The notes beneath the pieces were generated by a model, which was given only the letters and a program-made list of their open reading frames with translations, ran no database searches and was not told where the DNA came from. The position numbers and the translations under genes are program-made. 34,637 nucleotides of DNA. It comes from Gammaproteobacteria bacterium (GTDB lineage Bacteria; Pseudomonadota; Gammaproteobacteria; Pseudomonadales; Azotimanducaceae). The stretch spans positions 1 to 34,637 of the forward strand of contig JAUIED010000038.1 of assembly GCA_030428905.1 (NCBI GenBank). Reading direction: 5' to 3'. Below, in pieces: positions 7,656 through 14,580 of the stretch. Numbering within the stretch: position 1 is the stretch's first letter; each line of letters opens with the position of its first letter.

Positions 7656-7929
7656 GAAGGAATATGATTGCGATGTCGGCCGGGAAATCCTGGAGGGAAT
7701 TCAGCAGATTAAGGCTGGAAACACCGGACGAGTGACGACGATACCGCCTGTAGCTGAAGTGCGCGGCAAAACGGGTTTATCTCAGTCGCAGTTTGCCAAG
7801 CTACTAGGTGTCTCTGTTCGTACGCTGCAAGAATGGGAGCAGGGCCGTAGAGCGCCGTCTGGCCCTGCCAAGACGCTTCTGACCATCGCTCACAAGAATC
7901 CGCAGGCGTTGCTAGACCTTGCGGTTTGA
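7648..7929 (+). CDS. XRE-family antitoxin (HigA-like)
   Basis: A 93-residue protein that starts MPKKEYDCDVGREILEGIQQIKAG and ends with a helix-turn-helix of the Xre type: TGLSQSQFAKLLGVSVRTLQEWEQGRRAPSGPAKTLL at about 51-87. The start at ATG 7648 has AGGAG upstream inside the toxin gene and overlaps its stop. The protein should neutralise the preceding RelE/HigB-like toxin and repress the operon through its C-terminal HTH. The arrangement toxin-antitoxin with a C-terminal HTH is usual for this class. Confidence 0.88.
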   Translation: MPKKEYDCDVGREILEGIQQIKAGNTGRVTTIPPVAEVRGKTGLSQSQFAKLLGVSVRTLQEWEQGRRAPSGPAKTLLTIAHKNPQALLDLAV

Positions 7930-8054
7930 TGTGAAATTCCTTGAAGGCACTGGTTGCTGAGGGAGTAGCTACCCGCCTGATAGTTAAGGCTGATTAGTAA
8001 TTGTGCATCCTTGAGGGATACTTGGTAGAAAGTAGTCAAACTGCGAGGTCATCG

Positions 8055-8097
8055 CTGACGCGCTCGAACAAACACATGCACGCGACCCTTATTCAGC
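8055..8097. repeat. Half copy C of the intergenic repeat
   Basis: GCGCTCGAACAA, then TGCACGCGACCCTT, matches the left half of copies A and B (GAACAA...TGYACCGGACnCTT). The right half is absent or has diverged. It lies in the spacer between the RelE/XRE pair and the acetyltransferase. Confidence 0.45.
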
Positions 8098-8193
8098 GAA
8101 TACCTCCGGTGTCGAATCGATCCGGACGCTGGTGACTCAAGCTATAGTGAATTTAACATTCATTCTCGTTTCCGGATTATTCGATACACGAGC

Positions 8194-8685
8194 ATGTCGA
8201 AGGTAACTATTGATGCCGCGAGTTTGCGACAGAAACAGGTCGTCGCTAACTTGATGCAGCTGTACATACATGAACTTAGTAATCCCGGCGAAGATGTTCT
8301 TCGCCCAGATGGTCTATTTGACGTCGGGCCATACTTCGATGCGTACTGGTATGAGCCTGAAAGGCACCCGTTCCTAATCTGGGCAGAAGCGGAACTCGCG
8401 GGGTTCGCGTTAGTGCGAGAAATTGAACATTGCGTTTTCTCAGTGGCCGAGTTCTTCGTCGTACGCCGCTTTCGTGGAACTGGGCTGGCGGAACGGGCTG
8501 CGATTGCTCTTTTTGATCAATTTCGAGGTGAATGGCAGGTGGCGCAGATTGAGAGCAATGTCCGTGCTCGCCGATTCTGGCGGCGAACTATTCGTAAGTA
8601 CACTGGTGGAGTCTTCGAAGATCGACGTTCAGAATCCCAGCCAAGAGGTCCGATGCAGGTGTTCAGAAATCGAGTAGATCTCTGA
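8194..8685 (+). CDS. GNAT-family N-acetyltransferase
   Basis: A 163-residue protein with the GNAT fold. The acetyl-CoA pyrophosphate loop is FFVVRRFRGTGLAERAAIALFDQF at about 88-111, with RRFRGTG as the Q/RxxGxG/A motif. Downstream are VAQIESNVRARRFWRRTIRKY (motif B, the N-A-x-x-F-W-like helix) and a C-terminal strand (MQVFRNRV). The substrate is unknown. Stand-alone GNATs of this type are frequent cargo of gene cassettes and islands. No convincing Shine-Dalgarno precedes the ATG. A possible minus-10 (TATAGT) lies near 8142 in the AT-rich spacer. Confidence 0.85.
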   Translation: MSKVTIDAASLRQKQVVANLMQLYIHELSNPGEDVLRPDGLFDVGPYFDAYWYEPERHPFLIWAEAELAGFALVREIEHCVFSVAEFFVVRRFRGTGLAERAAIALFDQFRGEWQVAQIESNVRARRFWRRTIRKYTGGVFEDRRSESQPRGPMQVFRNRVDL

Positions 8686-8833
8686 AAGACGGCTGTCGTC
8701 CGAAAACGGCGGGTTGCCGACTATATTAGAGGGGCAGCTCTCAATCCCCTTGGTCAGTGGGAAAACACGTATTGGCCTGCCCCATCCGCACCGGTATCTT
8801 TTTTGGAGCAACTAGGAACGCGGCACATCGAGT

Positions 8834-9205
8834 ATGACCAAGCATGGCGAGTTCAATTGGAATGAGCTATTGACGAGTGATGCTAGCGTCGCCATCGACT
8901 TCTACAGGTCGAGCATCGGGTGGACGTTTCGGGCTGAGCAGATGCCGTCAGGCGGAACTTACTGGCTCGGGCTGGCTGATGAAAAGCCAGTGTGCGGCTT
9001 GCTAACGGTAGATTGCAGCGAACGAGAACCAGTAGATCGCTGGATCACTTATGTACATGTTGATGATATGGATGTCGCAATCAACAAGGTGAGTGAACTG
9101 GGAGGAACCGTGCTGCGACCACCGTGGAACGTGCCTGGCGTGGGTCGAGTTGCGATGATCCGTGACCCTGCCGGCGCTGAATTAGGATGGGTGACGCCGC
9201 TCTAG
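8834..9205 (+). CDS. VOC-family (glyoxalase/bleomycin resistance-like) protein
   Basis: A 123-residue vicinal-oxygen-chelate protein made of two beta-alpha-beta-beta-beta modules. The first begins GEFNWNELLTSDASVAIDFYRSSIGWTF and the second WITYVHVDDMDVAINKVSELGGTVL, closing with GRVAMIRDPAGAELGWVTPL. In this group, acidic and histidine positions on the first and last strands bind metal; here the first strand carries N/E (WNELL) and the last an E (AELGW). It is probably an enzyme or binding protein for a small molecule, function unknown. It belongs to the island of cassette-like genes, and a copy of the intergenic repeat follows 13 bp after its stop. Confidence 0.83.
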   Translation: MTKHGEFNWNELLTSDASVAIDFYRSSIGWTFRAEQMPSGGTYWLGLADEKPVCGLLTVDCSEREPVDRWITYVHVDDMDVAINKVSELGGTVLRPPWNVPGVGRVAMIRDPAGAELGWVTPL

Positions 9206-9217
9206 AGTTTCCGAGGC

Positions 9218-9361
9218 AAGTGGCCGATGCTGGCCGACAGCAGACCTAGCGCCGTGCTCGAACAAAGCCTTGTACCGGACCCTTGAGTGCTGCCTGCCTT
9301 CGCCACCCCTCCAGGCTTTGCCGTCAAGCGCCGGGTCCACCCGTTTTCTTTCGACATCATG
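9218..9361. repeat. Intergenic repeat copy B (imperfect palindrome)
   Basis: Related to 7059-7182, with the same ordered blocks. GGACCC near 9278 faces GGGTCC near 9334, CTTGA faces TCAAG, and CTCGAA near 9257 faces TTTCGAC near 9350, so most of the element can fold into a long imperfect hairpin. A transposase remnant follows directly. Confidence 0.6.
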
Positions 9362-9570
9362 GTGGATGAGGATAAGCGGCATGCGGTGTTGCCGGACATC
9401 GTCGCAGCGACGCTAAAACTGATACAGCGCAGGCCACGCTATTCGCCGGCACTCAAGCTCCAGATGATCGAGGCGATCCTGGATGGCGGCGAGTCGGTAT
9501 CGGAAGTGACTCGGAGCTACGACATCAACACTGATTAGCAGTTCAAGCGGCGTATGAATGTCGAGAAGGG
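9359..9570 (+). pseudogene. Transposase OrfA remnant (IS3/IS66-type HTH) with in-frame stop
   Basis: The + frame reads RRPRYSPALKLQMIEAILDGGESVSEVTRSYDIN, then a TAG at 9536-9538, then QFKRRMN. This is the N-terminal helix-turn-helix pattern of IS3 OrfA/IS66 TnpA proteins (YSxxxKxQxVEexLxGxxSVxxVAxxxGINxNxxFKWRR), with a stop where the recognition helix should continue. Nothing else of the element, such as the catalytic transposase or clear ends, is present. It marks the right edge of the accessory island, just before the LuxR-type regulator locus. Confidence 0.65.
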
Positions 9571-9600
9571 TCGCTGCCTCAAGGCCCATGCGGGACGGTG

Positions 9601-9620
9601 CATCATCAATTTTGATGATG
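9601..9620. promoter_or_regulatory. Palindromic operator candidate, copy 1
   Basis: CATCATCAA-TT-TTGATGATG, a perfect 9-bp inverted repeat, ends 57 nt before the ATG of regulator 1. It is the best copy of a site found again at 13189-13208 and 17374-17393. The length of 20 bp and twofold symmetry are those of a site for a dimeric LuxR-type HTH. Confidence 0.7.
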
Positions 9621-9677
9621 CGCCGCCGTCAGCTCGTTGAGACGCTTCTGCTGGGATTAACCAGGGAAGAGGCCGTC

Positions 9678-11456
9678 ATGGATGCTGACGACATTCGTCT
9701 TGAGTTCATCGACAAGCTCTACGCGGTTGCGATGGAGCCAGAGCGATTTACCGAACTCATGGATATCTGGCATGGGCTCCTGTCGCAAGCGTCCGGCCGC
9801 GACGCTAAAACATTTGCGCGCGACATGCAGACATTCGAGGCTCATATCCGGCGCGCGGAGTCATTGTTCTCCATGGTCGCCACCAGCGAATCGCTGTTGC
9901 CAGCATCGTTGACTGACAGGCTTCGTGCAGAGCCGCAGGCAACCGTCATCGTCGACGGCGATGGCACGGTGCGCGCGCTCAACGATGCGGCCCGACAGGT
10001 GCTTGATGTCGAGGAAGGTGGGCATTGTGCGGACCTGTCGTTTGATCCGGACACAATGACGGTGCTGCGGGAGCGTGTCGAGGGCTTGTCGCAGGACGAT
10101 GCGTCTGTCCGGCAACCTTTGATTCTGCGGGCATGGCGGGGTGATGCACGGCAGTCTTCCATCATCAGCCTTACCTGCTGGACTACGGGCAGCGCCCAGC
10201 GTTTGCTTGTGGTGCGCACCATAGACTTTGCCTGGCCTGCGCACCTCACCGAATTGGTGCAATCCGCTTTTGCGTTGACCCGAGCGGAAGCTACCGTCAT
10301 GCGCCTGCTGGCGGAAGGTAACAGTGCGAACGACATCGCCCGTCTGCGCAGGGCCTCCATTGCCACGGTGCGCTCGCAGATACGCGCGATTTATGCGAAA
10401 ACATCAACCCGCAACCAGAGCGAGTTCATGCGCATGACGCTGGGACTGGCCTCTGTGGAATCCGCTGGCGCGAGTTCGGTGCCGGCGAAATTCGATGCGC
10501 CCTGCCGGCGCGCGGAGCCTCCGCATCCGCTGGACAACGAGCGCCACCTGTTCCGTCTCTCAGACGGCCGTATTTTGGACTATGCCGATTTCGGAGCTGA
10601 CGATGGCGCACCCTGCCTGAATTTCCACAGTGAGTTCTTCGGGGATGGCTGGACTGCAGCGATGGTGCGTCTGGCTGCTGAGCAAGGGCTGCGCATCATT
10701 ACGCCTGCCCGGCCGTTCAATGGCCGCTCATCGCCGTATCCGGAGGGATCGAATCCGTTCGCGCAGGTTGTGATGGATATCGCCGAGCTGCTCGACGGCC
10801 TCGGCATCGAGCGCGCAGCGCATCTGTCTTTCATGGCCGGCACGGCTTACTCGCTGGCGATGGCGGGAGCGCTGCCGGAGCGGACGCAGGGGCTGGTTAT
10901 CATCGCGCCGACTTTTCCCTTCGACGCGCCTGGGGTGTCTGCAGAGCTGCCTTACTTTCATCGGGTACTGGCGGGCGTGCTGCACGGCAATGAACGGCTG
11001 CTGGAGTTTCTCTGCCGCAGCGGTATGGCGTTTCAGAACCGCGCCGGCACACGGCGATTCTTCGAGGCTTTCGCGCGTCAGCGGCCCGCAGATCTGGCGG
11101 TGGTGCAAAGCGGGGAGTTCTTTCCGGCGATCGAGCACGGTGCAAGGCTTTGCGGTGCGCAGGGGCATCTGGGCTTCTTCAACGACTACCGTTGCGCGCT
11201 GGATGACCCGTGGTCCCGGTTCGAGGCGCTGACGCACCCGGTGCATGTTCTGGCTGGGAAAGACTCCACATCCAGCACAGTGAAAGCGCTTCGCCTGCTC
11301 GCGCAGAGGCATGCGCACTATCGGTTTCAACTGCTTCCCGGCGGCGCCCACTACCTGCAGTACTCCCACCACGAAGCCGTGTTGAAGGCGCTGAGATCGC
11401 TGTGGCCTGACGTGCGTGTGGCCACGGCAGGTCAAACGGCCGCGGATGAGTCATAG
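9678..11456 (+). CDS. LuxR-type HTH regulator fused to a degenerate alpha/beta hydrolase (regulator 1)
   Basis: A 592-residue protein with three parts. Residues 1-190 are a sensor-like region (MDADDIRLEFIDKLYAVAMEPERF; PAS-like VIVDGDGTVRALNDAARQVLDV). Residues about 193-257 are a LuxR/GerE helix-turn-helix (FALTRAEATVMRLLAEGNSANDIA... ATVRSQIRAIYAKT). Residues about 290-580 are an alpha/beta-hydrolase fold (RLSDGRILDYADFG). At the nucleophile elbow the sequence is LSFMAGTA, placing Met386 where serine should be, while the histidine remains (H558, GGAHYLQY). It is therefore probably a ligand sensor and not an enzyme. I chose ATG 9678 because its N-terminus matches the paralogue and the operator lies 57 nt upstream; ATG 9615 lies inside the operator. 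It is followed by its paralogue and a pilus locus. Confidence 0.8.
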   Translation: MDADDIRLEFIDKLYAVAMEPERFTELMDIWHGLLSQASGRDAKTFARDMQTFEAHIRRAESLFSMVATSESLLPASLTDRLRAEPQATVIVDGDGTVRALNDAARQVLDVEEGGHCADLSFDPDTMTVLRERVEGLSQDDASVRQPLILRAWRGDARQSSIISLTCWTTGSAQRLLVVRTIDFAWPAHLTELVQSAFALTRAEATVMRLLAEGNSANDIARLRRASIATVRSQIRAIYAKTSTRNQSEFMRMTLGLASVESAGASSVPAKFDAPCRRAEPPHPLDNERHLFRLSDGRILDYADFGADDGAPCLNFHSEFFGDGWTAAMVRLAAEQGLRIITPARPFNGRSSPYPEGSNPFAQVVMDIAELLDGLGIERAAHLSFMAGTAYSLAMAGALPERTQGLVIIAPTFPFDAPGVSAELPYFHRVLAGVLHGNERLLEFLCRSGMAFQNRAGTRRFFEAFARQRPADLAVVQSGEFFPAIEHGARLCGAQGHLGFFNDYRCALDDPWSRFEALTHPVHVLAGKDSTSSTVKALRLLAQRHAHYRFQLLPGGAHYLQYSHHEAVLKALRSLWPDVRVATAGQTAADES

Positions 11457-11522
11457 TTTGTGGTGGAGCGGGCCTGGCGTCGTTGGTGTCCGCAATGGAA
11501 TTGGTGGTTTGGAGGATGATAC

Positions 11523-13169
11523 GTGGACAATGTTGTCAACCATGTCTACGAAACGGCGGTCACCCCCGAAGCGATCGGTGATCTGCTGATGAGCTGGTCC
11601 AGGGTTGTGCACGAAAGTGACGCGCCAGACGCTGCGCCGCTTGCGCCACACCTGGAGCGGGCGGCCCGTATCCTTGAGATGCACCATCGGCTGTGGGAGC
11701 TGGAGGCGCCTGAGCGGCTTCCGGAAGCATTGGGTGCATGGCCTGCGTTTACGCTCACACCGGAGGGTACGGTGGGTTTGCTCAACCCTCAGGCAGAATC
11801 CACCTACGGTCTCAAGTCCGGGGCACGATTGAGTGACCTGCCGTTCGATACCGCCATGCTTGACGAAATCGGCGTGATTCTCCGGCGAGAGCCACAGCGG
11901 CACCTGATCGGCGGATATCGTGACGACAATGGCCGGCTGATCGGTGTGTCCATCAGCCGCCAGCCCAACAGCCACTTCCTGGTGCGTACCACCGATGCGA
12001 GCTGGCGCGAAGGGCTGGCGGAAGACCTGGGCTCGGTATTTAGGCTCACTCCCGCCGAGACCGAGGTGGTGCGTCTGCTCATGCAGGGCTTGCAGGTCAT
12101 CGAGATAGCCGAGGCGCGTGGTGCCACGGTGCCAACGGTGCGCAGCCAGATTCGCTCGATCTTTGACAAAACGGGTACGCACACGCAGAGCGAGCTCTTG
12201 CGGCTGGTGATCGGCCTGGCCGATCTCGGCGCCGGAGTGAGCGTTGAAGCGCCTCAGCCGGAGGACGACGCCGATGGTGTTGCTCCCAGCGCAACGCAGG
12301 TGCACGAGTTCCTGCTCGGCGACGGTCGGTTGCTGCGGTATGCAGATTTCGGCGATCCCGAGGGTAGACCCATCCTGTTTCTACACGATTCTTTTTTTGG
12401 CTGGCACTGGCCCGGGAGTCTTGCAACTCGAGCGGCCGACAGCGGTTTGCGCGTACTTGCACCGGCGCGGCCTGGTTATGGCGGCTCCGATCTGGCCCCG
12501 CAGAAGTCATTCTCCGCAGAGCAGGTGGCTGAAGATGTGCTCGAGTGGCTGGACGCCCTGGGGGTCGGCAACGCGACCCTGGCCGCGCGCACGAATGGCG
12601 TTCACTACGCTCTGGCTCTGGCGCATCGTGCGCCCGAGCGCTTCTCGGCGATGGTGGCCTTTGCACCGGCGTTACCCGAGTTGGGCAGCAAGCCCTTTCG
12701 CGAGGACGCGTTTCCCGTCGGCTCGCGCCGATTTGTTGATTTCACCTCCGATGCACTGCTCGACTTTCTCGGCCGCTGTGCTGAGCGCTACCTCAGGCAC
12801 CGCGGTGTGCGAGAGGTGTTTGGCTACTACTTCAGCAGCGCGCCGCGGGATGTCGCTGTCCTCGGCAACGATGACGCCCTCGCAGTCATCGAAGCGGGTA
12901 GTCGCTTCAGTCGCGCGACCGGTCATCGTGCGAGTTGCGATGATCTGCGTCGGGTGCGTCGGCCGGACCCCGCGTACTACATCAGTTGCCCAGTGCCTGT
13001 GCACATGCTGATAGGCGACGAGGAAAGTAACGACCGTCTTGCGCGGGCGCAGATGCTGATCGACCGGGGCGCACCGATCCGCGTTACCACGGTCAGCGGC
13101 GCGGGCGAGCTCTTTTTCTACACGGCATTGGATCTTGTGCTCGAGGCGCTGCGCGACGCTGCTGCCTGA
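11523..13169 (+). CDS. LuxR-type HTH regulator fused to a degenerate alpha/beta hydrolase (regulator 2)
   Basis: A 548-residue paralogue of the preceding gene with the same three-part layout. The short N-terminal region (MDNVVNHVYETAVTPEAIGD) and PAS-like strand (FTLTPEGTVGLLNPQAES) come first. The HTH lies at about 175-240 (FRLTPAETEVVRLLMQGLQVIEIA... PTVRSQIRSIFDKTGT). The alpha/beta-hydrolase fold begins at about 260 (LGDGRLLRYADFGDPEGRPILFLHDSFFG). The elbow reads LAARTNGVH, with Thr357 at the serine position, and the histidine is replaced by Glu529 (SGAGELFFY), so catalysis is unlikely. The start is GTG 11523 with GGAGG 7 nt upstream. The 66-bp gap after regulator 1 has no operator copy, so the two are probably co-transcribed. 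Confidence 0.82.
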   Translation: MDNVVNHVYETAVTPEAIGDLLMSWSRVVHESDAPDAAPLAPHLERAARILEMHHRLWELEAPERLPEALGAWPAFTLTPEGTVGLLNPQAESTYGLKSGARLSDLPFDTAMLDEIGVILRREPQRHLIGGYRDDNGRLIGVSISRQPNSHFLVRTTDASWREGLAEDLGSVFRLTPAETEVVRLLMQGLQVIEIAEARGATVPTVRSQIRSIFDKTGTHTQSELLRLVIGLADLGAGVSVEAPQPEDDADGVAPSATQVHEFLLGDGRLLRYADFGDPEGRPILFLHDSFFGWHWPGSLATRAADSGLRVLAPARPGYGGSDLAPQKSFSAEQVAEDVLEWLDALGVGNATLAARTNGVHYALALAHRAPERFSAMVAFAPALPELGSKPFREDAFPVGSRRFVDFTSDALLDFLGRCAERYLRHRGVREVFGYYFSSAPRDVAVLGNDDALAVIEAGSRFSRATGHRASCDDLRRVRRPDPAYYISCPVPVHMLIGDEESNDRLARAQMLIDRGAPIRVTTVSGAGELFFYTALDLVLEALRDAAA

Positions 13170-13188
13170 CGGGCTGCAGCACACCAGT

Positions 13189-13208
13189 CATCATCAAAAT
13201 TGACGATG
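13189..13208. promoter_or_regulatory. Palindromic operator candidate, copy 2
   Basis: CATCATCAA-AA-TTGACGATG, the site of 9601-9620 read from the other strand, with one mismatch in symmetry. It ends 58 nt before the ATG of the first pilin gene and lies 20 bp after the stop of regulator 2. Confidence 0.7.
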
Positions 13209-13266
13209 ATCGGTTGCTTGCCGGGCCGCGATGATGTGGCTGTCTGCCATAGTCACGGAGTATCCG

Positions 13267-13890
13267 ATGCGCACCCTTCCAGTTCGTTCCCTCGCAATTG
13301 CCGCTTGTGTCCTGGCCGCGTTTCCAGTGGTACACGCGGCGGACCAGACCAGCATCAACATGACCGTTGAGTTTCAGTCAGCGCCGCCGGAGGCCCATGT
13401 GAGCGGCGTGCAGGATATGTCCCTCGTGCTCGATGGGCTGCCGGGCGAGTCGGTAGTGCGTGAAATCGATCAGACATTCTGCGTTTTTTCCTCCACACGG
13501 TTCTTCAGCATGGAGGTGCGTGGGGCGGCTAAAGGTCCGGGTAGCGGCTTCTGGCTCGAGAAAGTGGACGAGGCAGATCCTGATCTGAAGTACCTCTCGT
13601 ATGACGTTCGCATGCACGATGTGTTCAACGGCGGCGAAACACCCCTCGGCGGCAACCCTGGCGGTGCGTTTGAGAACGGCGTTGCGCAAACCAGCATCGA
13701 CAGCGACCCGTTCAACAGCGACCAGGCCTGCACTGATGGTGAGAACATCCGTCTGACGTTCGGCCTGCCGTTGCCGTTGACGGTGCTGGGAGGCGGTCAT
13801 TCGAACCGCGAGGTGCTCAGCAACTTCTTTGATGGCTTTCCGGCGCACTTCACCGATCAACTCACCATTGTCGTTGCGCCGGATCTCTGA
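13267..13890 (+). CDS. Pilin-like structural subunit of an alternate chaperone-usher pilus
   Basis: A 207-residue exported protein. A signal peptide ends VVHAA (residue about 24), then QTSINMTVEFQSA begins the mature protein, a hydrophobic alternating strand suited to donor-strand exchange. There are two cysteines, in DQTFCVFSSTRFFSM and SDQACTDGENI, probably one disulfide. The end, DQLTIVVAPDL, is a typical pilin final strand. It is homologous to the gene at 18438: TFC-FS-T-FFSM, PLGG, NGVA-T--DSDPF-SD--CTDGEN and LT-VV-PDL are shared. The start is ATG 13267 with GGAG upstream; an in-frame start at 13231 would precede the signal peptide needlessly. It is first in the operon and 3 nt before the chaperone. 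Confidence 0.75.
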   Translation: MRTLPVRSLAIAACVLAAFPVVHAADQTSINMTVEFQSAPPEAHVSGVQDMSLVLDGLPGESVVREIDQTFCVFSSTRFFSMEVRGAAKGPGSGFWLEKVDEADPDLKYLSYDVRMHDVFNGGETPLGGNPGGAFENGVAQTSIDSDPFNSDQACTDGENIRLTFGLPLPLTVLGGGHSNREVLSNFFDGFPAHFTDQLTIVVAPDL

Positions 13891-13893
13891 GCG

Positions 13894-14565
13894 ATGCGGC
13901 AGGCGCTTGCGACGCTGCTGTTTGGCGCCCTGTGTACCTCAGCGCACGGCGCGCTGCGCCTCAGCGATTTCTTTGTCGAGCTGCATGGGGCGCAGCGTGG
14001 GGATGCGCTGTTTGCGCACAACGAAGGCGATGAAGTGCTCTATCTGGAGGTGCGCGTGGAAGAGGTGCTGGATCCGCTTGCCGACCCGCCCAACGTGCGT
14101 CAGGCGGACGATCCGCGCAGCCTCGGCCTGCTGGTCTCACCGCAGCGTCTGGTGCTCCAGCCGGGGGAAGAGGGTCGCATACGTACTCTGGCGATGACGC
14201 AACCCGATCAGGATCGCTTCTACAAGGTGACGGTGGTGCCGGTCACGGGCGCCCTGCAGTCTGATCAGTCGGTGGGAGTAAAGGTGATGATTGGTTACTC
14301 GGCCTGGGTGTTCATCCGTCCTGAAGGCGCCCGACCGGTACTCGAGGGCAGTCGGCGTGAGGGTGAGCTGCTGTTGCGTAACGCCGGTGACACGCTGGCG
14401 CGTCTCGTGCGCGGCCGGCAGTGCGACGCTCATGGGCGCTGCGAACGGCTGGAGCCGGTACGGGTGCTGGCCGGGCAGAGCAAGTCCCTGCCACTACCCC
14501 TGGCCGACGGGGAGGTAACGTTCCGTATGGTCTGGGGCAATGAGTCCTTGGATCTCGTGTTCTGA
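13894..14565 (+). CDS. Periplasmic pilus chaperone (alternate chaperone-usher type)
   Basis: A 223-residue exported protein with the two-domain chaperone layout. A signal peptide (ATLLFGALCTSAHG) is followed by domain 1, with LRLSDFFVELHGAQRGDALFAHNEGDEVLYLEVRVEEV (the strands that cap subunits). LVSPQRLVLQPGEEGRIRTLAM matches the SPQxLxLxPGqxxxIR element of fimbrial chaperones, and RFYKVTVVPV ends the domain. Domain 2 contains GELLLRNAGDTLARL and a C-terminal strand (TFRMVWGNESLDLVF). It should bind pilin subunits in the periplasm and hand them to the usher encoded just downstream. The start is ATG 13894, 3 nt after the pilin stop. Confidence 0.82.
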   Translation: MRQALATLLFGALCTSAHGALRLSDFFVELHGAQRGDALFAHNEGDEVLYLEVRVEEVLDPLADPPNVRQADDPRSLGLLVSPQRLVLQPGEEGRIRTLAMTQPDQDRFYKVTVVPVTGALQSDQSVGVKVMIGYSAWVFIRPEGARPVLEGSRREGELLLRNAGDTLARLVRGRQCDAHGRCERLEPVRVLAGQSKSLPLPLADGEVTFRMVWGNESLDLVF

Positions 14566-14580
14566 GCGTGGGTGGTGGGC

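Noticed and set aside
9615-9620. Paired ATGs as the start of regulator 1
   Set aside because: They are part of the palindrome itself; ATG 9678 matches the paralogue N-terminus and the fixed operator distance.
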